Assembly: GCA_003132205.1 (NCBI GenBank)
Contig: PKWY01000038.1
Span: forward strand, 1-64,000
Origin: Acidimicrobiaceae bacterium
GTDB lineage: Bacteria; Actinomycetota; Acidimicrobiia; Acidimicrobiales; RAAP-2
DNA length: 64,000 bases
Direction: 5' to 3'
This document shows positions 7,762 through 16,822 of the stretch, one piece after another. Numbering within the stretch: position 1 is the first letter of the stretch; every line of letters starts with the position of its first letter. The position numbers and the translations under genes are program-made. The notes below the pieces were generated by a model. The model was not told where the DNA came from. It made no database searches and worked only from the letters and a program-made list of their open reading frames with translations.

Positions 7762-9438
7762 TCAGCCCGGTTGATAGCCGTAGGTCGAGTTCGCGATGTC
7801 CAGCGTGAGGTATCCCCCGCGCAGGTCGGCCACGATGCTGTCGTGGACGCGTCCACCGGGCGCGCCCCATCCGCCACCCGAACCGGTGACGATGCGGATG
7901 AGGTCGCCACGGTGCACCGTCACCGCCGAGGCCTTGCCGAACTGCTCGCTCGTCGTGCCATTCGCATATTCAATCTCTACGTAGTTCGGAGAGCCCACCG
8001 CGCCCCCGTCGACTCCCCACGGCGGGGCATCGTGGCGTCCCATCGCGACGGTGAGGATGGCCTGGTCAGAGAGGATCCGGTACTCGCGGATCAGTCCCCA
8101 CCCGCCCCGGTGGCGCCCCGCGCCGGCCGCCGGCTGGATGTTGAGCGCGAAGCGCTCGACGAGTATGCCGTAGCGCTGCTCGGCGACCTCGACCGGGATG
8201 ATGTAAGTCTCGCCGTCGCCGACCGAGACGAGGCCGCTCTGACCGTCGACGTCGAGGCCCGCGCCCCAGCCGCCGGCGTGCGGTTCGACCAGCAGCGCGT
8301 CCTCGCCAGTATCGGGGTGTCGGCACGAGAGCGACGTCGAGCAGACCGAGAGGAAGTGCCCGGCGGTTAACCGGTCGGGGCAGGCCGTCGCGAGCGCCTT
8401 CCAGACGAGGTCACTCGCGATCTCCGTCGACTCGAAGTAGGCGGCGACCGGCGCGGGACGCTGGGCAGTGAAGAGCGTGCCGGGCGGGCAGGTGATGCGC
8501 AGCGGCCGAAACCACCCGTCGGTCGCTGGTTCCACCGGATCGGTGATCGCCTTGAAGACGGTCCGCACCCCCGAGACCAGTCCGCTCCAAGTGCAGTTGA
8601 TGGGGCCGGGGACCTCGGGGTGGCTCCCCGTAAAGTCGCAGTGAACCCCGTCGGGACCGATCTCGACACGCACGCGAACCGCGAAGGGGCCGTTGCCTAC
8701 GCCGTCGCGGTCGGCGAGGTCCTCGGCCTCGAAAACGCCGTGGGGCAGCGTCGCGAGCGTCGCCCGGGCCAGGCGCTCGGAACGCTCGAGCACCTCGTGC
8801 ATCGCGGCGGTCACGGTAGCGACGCCGTATCGGGCACAGAGTTCCTGCACGCGGCGTTCGGCAACTTCAAGACAGGCACCCTGGGCCATGAGGTCGCCGA
8901 GCGCCTGCTCGGGCAAGCGGCTGTTGGCCTTGATCATCGCGACGATGTCGTTGTCGAGGCGACCGCCGCGCCACGCGCGTACGAAGGGCAGCTGCAACCC
9001 CTCCTGATACACCGAGATCGTGCTCGAGCTCCACGAACCGGGGTCCCGTCCCCCGACGTCGGTCCAGTGGGCCTTCGCCGCGGCGAAGGCGACGAGTTCA
9101 CCGTCGACGAAGATCGGACGGACCATGGCGACGTCCGAGAGGTGCGTGCCGCCACCGGCGTAGGGATCGTTGGTGACGACGACGTCACCGGGCACGAGGT
9201 CGGTAATCCGCTGGAGGGTGGCCTGCACCGCGTCACCGAGCGGTCCGAGAAAACCCGCCACCCCGTTGCCCTGGGAGACGAGCTCGCCCTTCGCGTCAGC
9301 GAGGCCAACTCCGAAGTCCAGCACCTCGTAGACGACGGGGCTCTGTGAGGTCCGCTGCAGGGAGACGAACATCTCCTCGGCGACGGCGAGGAAGGCCTCA
9401 CGCAGGATGTCAAGTGTGAAGCGGTCGGCCTCCATCAT
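7762..9438 (-). CDS. hyuB: Hydantoinase B / oxoprolinase beta-type subunit
   Basis: A 558-residue HyuB-family protein. Family blocks visible include DPYAGGGTHLSDVAMVRPIF, a GD-x-V-V-T-NDP segment just before it, DFTGSHPEVPGPIN in the middle, and the Gly-rich C-terminus RIVTGSGGGWGAP. HyuB pairs with HyuA in ATP-dependent N-methylhydantoinase, 5-oxoprolinase and acetone/acetophenone carboxylase complexes, where it holds the ring-opening or carboxylation site. Its ATG overlaps the hyuA stop by 4 bases, so the two are translationally coupled. The name fits the family; hydantoin is not proven as the substrate. Confidence 0.85.
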   Translation of the reverse strand: MMEADRFTLDILREAFLAVAEEMFVSLQRTSQSPVVYEVLDFGVGLADAKGELVSQGNGVAGFLGPLGDAVQATLQRITDLVPGDVVVTNDPYAGGGTHLSDVAMVRPIFVDGELVAFAAAKAHWTDVGGRDPGSWSSSTISVYQEGLQLPFVRAWRGGRLDNDIVAMIKANSRLPEQALGDLMAQGACLEVAERRVQELCARYGVATVTAAMHEVLERSERLARATLATLPHGVFEAEDLADRDGVGNGPFAVRVRVEIGPDGVHCDFTGSHPEVPGPINCTWSGLVSGVRTVFKAITDPVEPATDGWFRPLRITCPPGTLFTAQRPAPVAAYFESTEIASDLVWKALATACPDRLTAGHFLSVCSTSLSCRHPDTGEDALLVEPHAGGWGAGLDVDGQSGLVSVGDGETYIIPVEVAEQRYGILVERFALNIQPAAGAGRHRGGWGLIREYRILSDQAILTVAMGRHDAPPWGVDGGAVGSPNYVEIEYANGTTSEQFGKASAVTVHRGDLIRIVTGSGGGWGAPGGRVHDSIVADLRGGYLTLDIANSTYGYQPG

Positions 9439-11459
9439 TCCTCCAGCACCAGGTTGCCGTGCTCGTCGCGGCGTACGGTCTGACCGGGCAGCACCAGTGT
9501 CGTCGATGCCGCCTCCTCGATCACGCAGGGACCGGCCACGACCTCGCCCACCGTCAATGAACGACGGTCGCGCACCACGGCCTCGAGCAATCCTCCGTGA
9601 CGGTCGAAGTCGACGACGCGGGTCCCGGTCGGGTGACGCGGGACATCGTCGTTGTCATCGGCGACCCACGGCACCGCGATCCCCTGGACCGCGAGCTCGA
9701 CCCGGGCGGCCACGACCTCCAACGGGGCGTCGAGGCTGAATGCGTACTCGCGCTCCGAACGGCGGTTGAACTCCTCGACGAGGCCGGCGAGCAAGTCGCC
9801 CGCCGCGGGCACGGGAATCTCGAGCGTGTGCTCCTGGCCCTGGTAGCGCAGTTCCAGGTAGCGCTGCACAGAGGTGGCCGGCTCGCTGAGTTCAGCCTGC
9901 GCATCGCGCTCGACGCGCCGAAGCAAGGCGGCGACGTCAGTCGAGGCCAGCGGACCGACGAAGGTCTGCACCGCCTGGGCGGTCATCGAGCCCTCCAGCA
10001 TCCCAAAAGCCGAGAAATGGCCCGGTCCTGGTGGGATGACGACGCGGGTGATGCCGAGCTCGCGCGCCAGCAGCGCCGCGTGCAAGGGACCGTTGCCCCC
10101 GAAGGCCACCAACGTGAAATCGCGCGGGTCGTGTCCCCGACGCAAGGTCACGAGACGCAGGGCGTTCGCCATCTGGGCGACGGCGAAGCGGAGGACCCCG
10201 CGCGCCGCCTCCTCGGTCGCGACGCCGAGGCCGTCGGCGACGCGGGCCATGGCGCGGCTCGCGGCATCGGTCTCGAGTTCGACCGTCCCGCCGAGGAAGT
10301 ACTCCGCGTCGAGGCGGCCGGTGAGAATGTTGGCGTCGGTGACGGTGGCGTGCTCACCGCCCTTTCCGTAGCAGGCGGGGCCCGGTACTGCGCCCGCGCT
10401 GCGCGGTCCGACGTGGAGCCCCCCCGCGGCGTCGACCTCGGCGATCGAGCCACCACCCGTGCCGATCTCGACGATGTCGACGACGGGTACCTGGACCGGG
10501 TAGCCCGCGAAGTGTGGCGTCTTCCCGATGTAGTGCAGCGTGTTCACCGGCACGACGCCGTCGATGACGGCCGAGGTCTTGGCGGTGGTGCCGCCGATGT
10601 CGAGCGTCAGGAGGTGGCGAATCCCGAGCTGGCGCCCGAGGGCTGCGGCGGCCGTGACCCCGGCCACCGGACCGGACTCGAGCATGGTGATCGGTGCGCG
10701 CAGTGCCCGATCGAACGAGCAGACGCCCCCGGCCGACTGCATCGCGTAGAGCTGGGCGTCCACGCCGACCGACTCGAGGCCCGTGGCGAGCGCGGCAAGG
10801 TACGTGGCGACAACGGGCTGCACGTAGGCCGACAGCACGGCCGTGTTGCTCCGCTCGTACTCGCGCCACTGGCGAGAAACCTCGTGGCTAGCCACGACCA
10901 TCACGCCGGGAAGCATCTCTCGCAGCACCAGGGCAACGCGGGCCTCGTGCTGGGGCCGGATCCAAGCGTGCAGGAACGAAACCGCGACGGCGTCAACCTC
11001 GAGGTCGCGCAGTTGTTGCGCGACACCCGCAAGTTCAGACTCGTCAAGCGGAGTCAGCACGTCGCCGCGATAGGAGACGCGCTCAGTCACCTCGAGGCGC
11101 AAGTGACGCGGGACGAACGGCTCGGGCTTGGCGTAACGCAAGTTGTAGAGGTCGGGTCGGTTCGCTCGAGCTATCTCGAGCACATCACGGAATCCGCGCG
11201 TCGTCACGAGTGCCGTGCGTGCACCGCTCCGCTCGGTGATGGCGTTGATCACCACCGTGCTGCCGTGCAGAAACGAGTCGACCGACGCTGGATCAACTCC
11301 GCTGCGCGCGAGCACCTCGAGGACCGCCACCTCAAGCGCCTCAGGCGTCGAGTCGGCCTTCGCACGGTGCAGTTCACCGTTGGCATCGATACACACGAGG
11401 TCGGTAAACGTGCCCCCGATGTCGACGGCGACCCGCGCTCTGCGTGGCGGCATCACCAT
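9435..11459 (-). CDS. hyuA: Hydantoinase A / oxoprolinase alpha-type subunit
   Basis: The 674-residue protein starts with the HyuA N-terminal ATPase signature RVAVDIGGTFTDLVCID, has the central LLTLDIGGTTAKTSAV phosphate loop of the ASKHA fold, and a C-terminal beta-rich domain. HyuA supplies ATP-dependent activation of the cyclic amide to its HyuB partner, which follows directly. The gene abuts the stop of the upstream ABC ATPase gene without a spacer; ATGs at 11459 and 11453 are both possible starts. Full length, no missing blocks. A second, shorter HyuA-like gene (16823-18382) is in the same operon. Confidence 0.88.
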   Translation of the reverse strand: MVMPPRRARVAVDIGGTFTDLVCIDANGELHRAKADSTPEALEVAVLEVLARSGVDPASVDSFLHGSTVVINAITERSGARTALVTTRGFRDVLEIARANRPDLYNLRYAKPEPFVPRHLRLEVTERVSYRGDVLTPLDESELAGVAQQLRDLEVDAVAVSFLHAWIRPQHEARVALVLREMLPGVMVVASHEVSRQWREYERSNTAVLSAYVQPVVATYLAALATGLESVGVDAQLYAMQSAGGVCSFDRALRAPITMLESGPVAGVTAAAALGRQLGIRHLLTLDIGGTTAKTSAVIDGVVPVNTLHYIGKTPHFAGYPVQVPVVDIVEIGTGGGSIAEVDAAGGLHVGPRSAGAVPGPACYGKGGEHATVTDANILTGRLDAEYFLGGTVELETDAASRAMARVADGLGVATEEAARGVLRFAVAQMANALRLVTLRRGHDPRDFTLVAFGGNGPLHAALLARELGITRVVIPPGPGHFSAFGMLEGSMTAQAVQTFVGPLASTDVAALLRRVERDAQAELSEPATSVQRYLELRYQGQEHTLEIPVPAAGDLLAGLVEEFNRRSEREYAFSLDAPLEVVAARVELAVQGIAVPWVADDNDDVPRHPTGTRVVDFDRHGGLLEAVVRDRRSLTVGEVVAGPCVIEEAASTTLVLPGQTVRRDEHGNLVLEE

Positions 11460-12467
11460 CTACTCCTCCATCTCGCGATGGTCCGCCAACTGGTCGACAG
11501 TCGGCTTGATGTGGAGTTCGAGGGTTCCCGCCAGCATCTCGGCGCTGCGATGGCAGGCGACGCGCCGGCCATCGCCGATGTCGGCGAGCGTCGGTACCTC
11601 GCTGCGACAGCGATCGGTCGCCGTGGGGCAGCGGGGGTGGAAACTACAGCCGCTCGGCAGGTCAGCGGGATTGGCCGGCGTGCCTGGCAGCACTATGCGG
11701 GTGCGCGCGCCGCCCGAGAGGTTTACTTCGGGCACCGCCGAGCGCAGCGCCGCGGTGTACGGGTGGGCTGGACGGCCGAGCACCTGGGCCGTAGGGCCGC
11801 TCTCGACGACGCGTCCGAGGTAGAGGACGGTAATCGACTCGCAGAGCCGCTCGACGACCGCAAGGTTGTGAGAAATCAGGAGGTAGGCGAGGCCGTGCTG
11901 GTCGCGGAGGCGCTCGATGAGGTCGAGTACTTGGGCCTGCACCGAGACGTCGAGGGCGCTGGTCGGCTCGTCGAGAATCAGGAGTTCAGGTGTGAGCGCA
12001 AGGGCGCGGGCGATCGACACCCGCTGGCGCTGTCCGCCCGACAGTTGGTGGGGCAGCCGGTCAACGAGTTCGGGAGCTAGGCCCACTTCGGTGAGCAACG
12101 AGGTGATCCGTGCGGGCGCCTCAGCACGACTCACGATACGATGCGCCGCGAGCACCTCGGCGAGCGCCGAGCCGACACGCTGACGCGGGTCGAGCGTGCC
12201 ATCGGGATCCTGGAGCACGACCTGCATCCGGCGGCGAAGCGCCGTGAGCCCGCGACCCTTGAGCGCCAGGACGTCAACGCCGTTGAAGTCGACTCGTCCG
12301 GACGAGACGGGCACCAGACGCAGGATCGCTCGCGCGATCGTGGTCTTGCCCGACCCGCTCTCGCCTACGAGGCCCACGCCGAAGGGACCGTCGGGCACGT
12401 TGAGGCTGATCGCGTCGACGACCGTGACGCCGGCGAATTCGACTGAAAGGTCGTCGACGTCAAGCAC
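11460..12467 (-). CDS. Peptide/nickel-type ABC transporter ATP-binding protein (DppF-like)
   Basis: A 335-residue cytoplasmic ATPase. Walker A is GESGSGKTT (about residue 36), the ABC signature is LSGGQRQR (about 143), and Walker B is ELLILDEPTSALD. The C-terminal oligopeptide-transporter extension has the Cys-containing SGCSFHPRCPTATDRC block, typical of the F subunit and in some relatives binding an iron-sulfur cluster. It overlaps the partner ATPase gene by 8 bases. Together the two ATPases energise the importer encoded just upstream. Confidence 0.9.
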   Translation of the reverse strand: MLDVDDLSVEFAGVTVVDAISLNVPDGPFGVGLVGESGSGKTTIARAILRLVPVSSGRVDFNGVDVLALKGRGLTALRRRMQVVLQDPDGTLDPRQRVGSALAEVLAAHRIVSRAEAPARITSLLTEVGLAPELVDRLPHQLSGGQRQRVSIARALALTPELLILDEPTSALDVSVQAQVLDLIERLRDQHGLAYLLISHNLAVVERLCESITVLYLGRVVESGPTAQVLGRPAHPYTAALRSAVPEVNLSGGARTRIVLPGTPANPADLPSGCSFHPRCPTATDRCRSEVPTLADIGDGRRVACHRSAEMLAGTLELHIKPTVDQLADHREMEE

Positions 12468-13251
12468 CGGAGCTCCCTCCGCCGAGTGCCGACTTCATCT
12501 TTGGCACCGAGGCGAGCAATATCCGGGTGTACTCACTGGTTGGCGTCGAAAGCACCGCGGCGGTCGGGCCGACCTCCACGATCCGGCCAGCCTGCATCAC
12601 GGCGACGCGATCGGCCACCTCGGCGACGACCCCGAGATCGTGGGTAATTAGCAGCACGGCGAGCCCTCGGGTCCGCAACGTGGTCATCAGTTCCAGAACC
12701 TCCGCCTGCACGGTCACGTCGAGTGCGCTGGTCGGCTCGTCGGCCAGCAACACCTCGGCGTCAAGCGCGAGGGCGAGGGCAATGGCCACCCGCTGGAGTT
12801 GGCCACCCGAGAGCTGGTGGGGATAGCGGTCGAGCGCCGTCGTGGGCAGGAGGACCTCGGTGAGAGCTCGTTCGGCCCGAGCGCGAGCGTCGCTCCTCGA
12901 GGCGACACCGTGGAGTTTGAGCGTCCTGGCGAAGACGTCGCCCACGCGCATGACGGGATTAAAAGCTCCCGAGGGGCTCTGGAAGATCATCGCGATCCGT
13001 CGGCCGCGAACGGTGCGCAGCACCGCGTCAGACGCCCCGACCAGTTCCATTCCGTCAAGCGTGATGCTGCCGCGCACCGTGGCCCCCACGCGCTGAGCAA
13101 GGCCGAGCACCGCCGAGGCGGTCATCGACTTGCCCGACCCGCTCTCGCCCACGAGGCCCACGATCTCGCCGGCGTCGACGTCAAGTTCCTCCATCTGCAC
13201 GGTGTGACGCGTGCCGAAGAGGATATCGAGATTGCGGATGGCGAGCTTCAT
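12460..13251 (-). CDS. Peptide/nickel-type ABC transporter ATP-binding protein (DppD-like)
   Basis: A 263-residue ATPase with Walker A GESGSGKSM (about residue 35), signature LSGGQLQR (about 147) and Walker B VLLADEPTSALD. It lacks the usual long C-terminal oligo/dipeptide extension with its cysteines: it ends soon after the H-loop region (RILLASVPKMKSALGG), so it is shorter than the common about 320 residues. It overlaps the permease gene before it by 4 bases and the second ATPase after it by 8 bases, fitting a single importer operon. Confidence 0.88.
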   Translation of the reverse strand: MKLAIRNLDILFGTRHTVQMEELDVDAGEIVGLVGESGSGKSMTASAVLGLAQRVGATVRGSITLDGMELVGASDAVLRTVRGRRIAMIFQSPSGAFNPVMRVGDVFARTLKLHGVASRSDARARAERALTEVLLPTTALDRYPHQLSGGQLQRVAIALALALDAEVLLADEPTSALDVTVQAEVLELMTTLRTRGLAVLLITHDLGVVAEVADRVAVMQAGRIVEVGPTAAVLSTPTSEYTRILLASVPKMKSALGGGSSGA

Positions 13252-14138
13252 CGCAGGATCCCGTGACGGGGGTCGAGCCGGTCGCGCAAGCCGTCACCGA
13301 GGATGTTGAAGGCCAGCGCCGTGAGCAAGATCGCGAGGCCCGGGAAGGTCACAACCCACCAGTTAGTCGTGAAGTAGGTCTGCCCCTCGCTCACCAACAA
13401 TCCCCAGTCAGGGGTGGGGTCCTGCACGCCGAGGCCGAGGAACGAGAGGGCCGAGGCCGTGAGAATCACGGTGCCGAAGTCGAGCGAGACCTGAACGAGC
13501 ACGGGAGTGATGGAGTTGGGCAGCACGTGGCGCAGCAGGATCCGCCACCGCGGGAGACCAAGGGCATGGCAACTCTCTATGTAGCGCCGTCCGCGCACCG
13601 AGGCGGCCTCCCCGCGCACTAATCGTGCGTACCAGGGCCACCACGTCACCGCGATCGCGAGGATCGTGCTCCCAATGGTCGGCGTGAGCACCGAGGCGAG
13701 CGCCAGCGCGAGCAATAACGCGGGCACCGCGAGGAAGACGTCGGTAACGCGCATGACGACGTCGTCGACGACTCCGCCGAAGTAGCCCGCGACGAGTCCG
13801 AGCGGCACGCCGACGATCGTGGCGAAGAAGAGCACCACGACGGCGATCAGCGGCGAGATGCGCGCGCCGTAGATGACGCGCGAGAGGATGTCGCGTCCGA
13901 CCTGGTCGGTACCGAAGGGGTGATGCCACGAGGGCGACCCGAGGATCGACAACGGGTGCGTCGAGGAGCCGGCGTCGCCCGGGAAGGGCGCGAGCCACGG
14001 CGCGAAGAGTGCAGAGACGACGATCACGCCCACCGACACGACACCGAAGGTGAGGAGTGGATTCTCACGGGCCCAACGTCGCAGGCGCGCGGCGCGCGAC
14101 ATGCCCGATTCGAGTTCGAGATCGAGGGTCGTCGTCAC
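13248..14138 (-). CDS. Peptide-type ABC transporter permease (DppC-like)
   Basis: A 296-residue inner-membrane protein with about six helices. The N-terminal helix is at about 31-53. The EAA coupling loop reads ALGLPRWRILLRHVLPN (about residue 190), which docks on the ATPase. The end LDPRHGILR is typical of DppC/OppC proteins. It overlaps both neighbours by 4 bases. Together with the DppB-like partner it forms the translocation channel for the ligand delivered by the binding protein at 15148-16716. Confidence 0.9.
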   Translation of the reverse strand: MTTTLDLELESGMSRAARLRRWARENPLLTFGVVSVGVIVVSALFAPWLAPFPGDAGSSTHPLSILGSPSWHHPFGTDQVGRDILSRVIYGARISPLIAVVVLFFATIVGVPLGLVAGYFGGVVDDVVMRVTDVFLAVPALLLALALASVLTPTIGSTILAIAVTWWPWYARLVRGEAASVRGRRYIESCHALGLPRWRILLRHVLPNSITPVLVQVSLDFGTVILTASALSFLGLGVQDPTPDWGLLVSEGQTYFTTNWWVVTFPGLAILLTALAFNILGDGLRDRLDPRHGILR

Positions 14139-15151
14139 GCGAGACGCACCCGGGGGTCGAAGAACGCCTGGCCAAGGTCGACGAGGAGGTTGAGCACCAC
14201 GTAGACCATCGCGACGAAGAGCGTCACGCCCGCGATGGCCGGTACGTCGAGCGCCGAGATCGACTGCGCGGCGTAGTTACCCAGCCCCGGCCAGTCGAAG
14301 ACCGCCTCGACGAGGAAGGTGTTTACGAGCGAGTAGGCGAGCACCAGGGCGAGCACCTGGACGACCGGGCTCCACGCGAGGCGTAGCGCGAACCGTCCGA
14401 GCACCGCGCGCTCGGAGAAGCCGAGCGAGCGCATCATTTGCGAGTGCGTCTCCTCGCTGGTTTCGAGGACCTTCGCACGCACGAGGCGGGTCACGACACC
14501 GAGCGGATAGGACGCCACCACGACCGCAGGGAGGATGAGGTGGGTGAACGAGCTCCACGCCAGCGCCCAGTGGCCGGTGAGCACGCCGTCTACGACCGGC
14601 ATGCCGGTGATCGACGGGACGGGGTGGCTATAGGCGAAGGACGGGTCGTACTCGCCGGCGGTGGGCAGCCAGTGCAGGTGCTGGGCGAAGATCAATTGGA
14701 CGATGAGCGCCAGCCAGAAGGCGGGCATCGAGACCCCGAGCACCGCGAAGAGGCGGACCAGCTGGTCGGGGGCCTTGCCCTTCCAGCGCGCCGAGAGTAC
14801 TCCGAGCGGTACGCCAACGATTGCCGCGATGATGAGGGCCGCCCCGACGAGCTCGAACGACGCGGGGACAACGCCGAAGAGGTCGTTGAGCACCGGGCGG
14901 TGCGTGCGGATGGCCGTACCCCAATCGCCCGTCGCAATCCCCCAGAAGTAGTGGCCGATCTGGGACCACAGCGGACGGTTCAACCCGAGCGAAATGCGCG
15001 CCTGGCGGATCTGGGCCAGGCTCGCGTGAGGTCCGGCCCAGTTGACCGCCGGGTCACCGGGTATGACGTGGGTGATCACGAACGTGATCACCATCACCCC
15101 GGCAATCACGACCAGCGACAAGACCGTCCGTCGGAGGACGAACCGGATCAC
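14135..15151 (-). CDS. Peptide-type ABC transporter permease (DppB-like)
   Basis: A 338-residue membrane protein with the DppB N-terminus MIRFVLRRTVLSLVVIAGVM, the HVIPGDPA loop after helix 1, and the EAA-type coupling loop MRSLGFSERAVLGRFALRLA near residue 240. Six membrane segments can be read. It overlaps the binding-protein gene upstream and the second permease downstream by 4 bases each. Substrate is set by the binding protein. Confidence 0.9.
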   Translation of the reverse strand: MIRFVLRRTVLSLVVIAGVMVITFVITHVIPGDPAVNWAGPHASLAQIRQARISLGLNRPLWSQIGHYFWGIATGDWGTAIRTHRPVLNDLFGVVPASFELVGAALIIAAIVGVPLGVLSARWKGKAPDQLVRLFAVLGVSMPAFWLALIVQLIFAQHLHWLPTAGEYDPSFAYSHPVPSITGMPVVDGVLTGHWALAWSSFTHLILPAVVVASYPLGVVTRLVRAKVLETSEETHSQMMRSLGFSERAVLGRFALRLAWSPVVQVLALVLAYSLVNTFLVEAVFDWPGLGNYAAQSISALDVPAIAGVTLFVAMVYVVLNLLVDLGQAFFDPRVRLA

Positions 15152-16716
15152 GGGGTCAGGTTGTACGTGAAGACCACGCTCGGGTACGCGGGGTTGTCCA
15201 CGTAGCCCTTGATGCCCGCGATGAGGACGCGCTGGTAGTTCTCGGTGAGGAGGGTCACGGCCGGAGCGTCGTTATAGAGCGTCTTCTGCATCGTCGAGTA
15301 GAGCGCGGCACCCTTGGCCTTGTCGACCGCGAGGACCTGCTCAACACGGTTGATCTGCGCGTCGAGGGTCTTGTTGGAGTAGTAGGCGAGGTTGAAGAAA
15401 GGCGACTTCTCCGTCTGGAAGAGGTTCACGAACCACGAGTACGGGTCGGCGTAGTCCGGCCACCAGTACATCAGCGTGATGTCCTGGCGCGCGGACAAGG
15501 TCTTCGACTGGGCCTCGGCCCACTGCGCGGTCCACTGCAGGGCGTGGACCTTCACGGTGATGCCGAGGGGCGCGAGCTCGGACTGCATCAGCAAGGAGGC
15601 GATTTGCTCGTTGTTATCACCCTGGGTATAGGTGAGGTTGAGGACCGGGTGCTTGCCCGAGTAACCCGACGCCTTCAGGAACTTCTTCGCCGCCGTGAGG
15701 TTGAGACGGTACTGCGGCAGCGTCGGGTCGTAGCCGATGAGGCCCTTGGGTACGATGCCCGGCGTGCGAACGCCGGCGCCCTTCAGCGCGGCCAGCAGGC
15801 CTTTGTAGTCGATGGCGCTGGCGACGGCCTTGCGGAAGTTGGAGTTCGACATCGGACCGTAGGACGTGTTGAAGAGGGCGAAGAGATTCTGCCACGACGC
15901 CGTCGAGGTCGTCTGAAGGCCCGACTGGCCCTTCAGCGAGTTGAAGAGCTGCGGGGTCATCTGCTCGACGAAACTCACCTGGCCGGACTGGACGAGTTGG
16001 GCCGCGGTCGAGGCGGTCGGCGTCACGCGAAAGACGACCTGCTTGTAGTGCGAACCCGACCAGCCACCCCAGTACTTGGCGAAGGCCTTCAGCGTGATCT
16101 CAACTTCCTTGCCGGCCGCGTAGTTCTGCAGTTGGTACGGGCCGCTGCCAGCCTCGTGTCCGGCGGCGAACCACTTGGCCAGGTCCGCGGTGCCCGCGGC
16201 CTGGGTGTCGTAGATGTAGGCGCCGTAGTCCGAAGAACTGATGAGGTCGAGGGGGGCGGCGTACTTCAGGTTGAAGACCAGCGTGTAGGCGCTCGGTGCG
16301 GCGATGGACTTCACCGGACCCCAGATGTAGGCGGCGCCCTGGTTGAGCTTGATCGTGCGATCGATGGCGGCCTTGGCGGCGGCGGCGTTGACCGGACGAC
16401 CGTCGTGGAAGGTGGCGCCGTGGCGCAGCGTGAAGGTCCAGGTCTTGCCCCCGTTCGACGACTTCCACGACGTCGCGAGCAGCGGCGTCACCTGCTTGGT
16501 GGTCGCGTCGTAGCGCGTCAGGGTCTCGTACATCTGCTGCATCGCGAGGATCTCGTTCGAGTACTCCGTCGCGGGGTCCCACGCGGTCATCACCTGGGTG
16601 TAGGTGTCGTAGGTGAAGGTTTTTGACGCGGCGGCGGCGCCGGCACCACCCGAGGTGAGGGTCAGCGCGCCAATAGAAATCACGAACGCCATTGACAGAT
16701 TCCGTACACGAAACAT
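15148..16716 (-). CDS. Extracellular solute-binding protein, family 5 (importer receptor)
   Basis: Starting at ATG 16716 with a strong GAGGGGG ribosome site, the 522-residue protein has a signal peptide (MFRVRNLSMAFVISIGALTL, likely cut near AAAA-SK). There is no lipobox Cys, so it may be released or held by the permease. Family-5 blocks follow: YETLTRYD, KTWTFTLRHGATFHDG and the ADPYSWF region near residue 425. Such proteins capture peptides, nickel chelates or other amide-containing solutes outside the membrane. Being embedded among hydantoinase genes suggests the ligand is a hydantoin-like or cyclic-amide compound; that is inference. A longer in-frame start upstream (16797) lacks a ribosome site. 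Confidence 0.88.
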   Translation of the reverse strand: MFRVRNLSMAFVISIGALTLTSGGAGAAAASKTFTYDTYTQVMTAWDPATEYSNEILAMQQMYETLTRYDATTKQVTPLLATSWKSSNGGKTWTFTLRHGATFHDGRPVNAAAAKAAIDRTIKLNQGAAYIWGPVKSIAAPSAYTLVFNLKYAAPLDLISSSDYGAYIYDTQAAGTADLAKWFAAGHEAGSGPYQLQNYAAGKEVEITLKAFAKYWGGWSGSHYKQVVFRVTPTASTAAQLVQSGQVSFVEQMTPQLFNSLKGQSGLQTTSTASWQNLFALFNTSYGPMSNSNFRKAVASAIDYKGLLAALKGAGVRTPGIVPKGLIGYDPTLPQYRLNLTAAKKFLKASGYSGKHPVLNLTYTQGDNNEQIASLLMQSELAPLGITVKVHALQWTAQWAEAQSKTLSARQDITLMYWWPDYADPYSWFVNLFQTEKSPFFNLAYYSNKTLDAQINRVEQVLAVDKAKGAALYSTMQKTLYNDAPAVTLLTENYQRVLIAGIKGYVDNPAYPSVVFTYNLTP

Positions 16717-16740
16717 GAGTCCCCCTCGATGCCACAGCAC

Positions 16741-16790
16741 AGGCCATCTAATTTTAATATAACTGGTCAAGATGATGTTAACCACTGCCA
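16741..16790 (-). promoter_or_regulatory. Possible promoter upstream of the binding-protein gene
   Basis: On the minus strand an unusually AT-rich stretch reads TTAACA, then 16 bases, then TATTAA (overlapping TATATT), ending about 30 bases before the ribosome site. An imperfect inverted repeat GGTTAAC/CTTGACC overlaps it and might bind a regulator. It would give an internal start for the importer and hydantoinase genes inside the larger operon. Confidence 0.35.
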
Positions 16791-16822
16791 CCGTCAAGAA
16801 CGGGGAACTTCCGCGACGTCGC

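Noticed and set aside
9597..12080. 827-codon open frame on the plus strand
   Set aside because: Antisense to hyuA and the DppF-like gene, with biased composition and no motifs.
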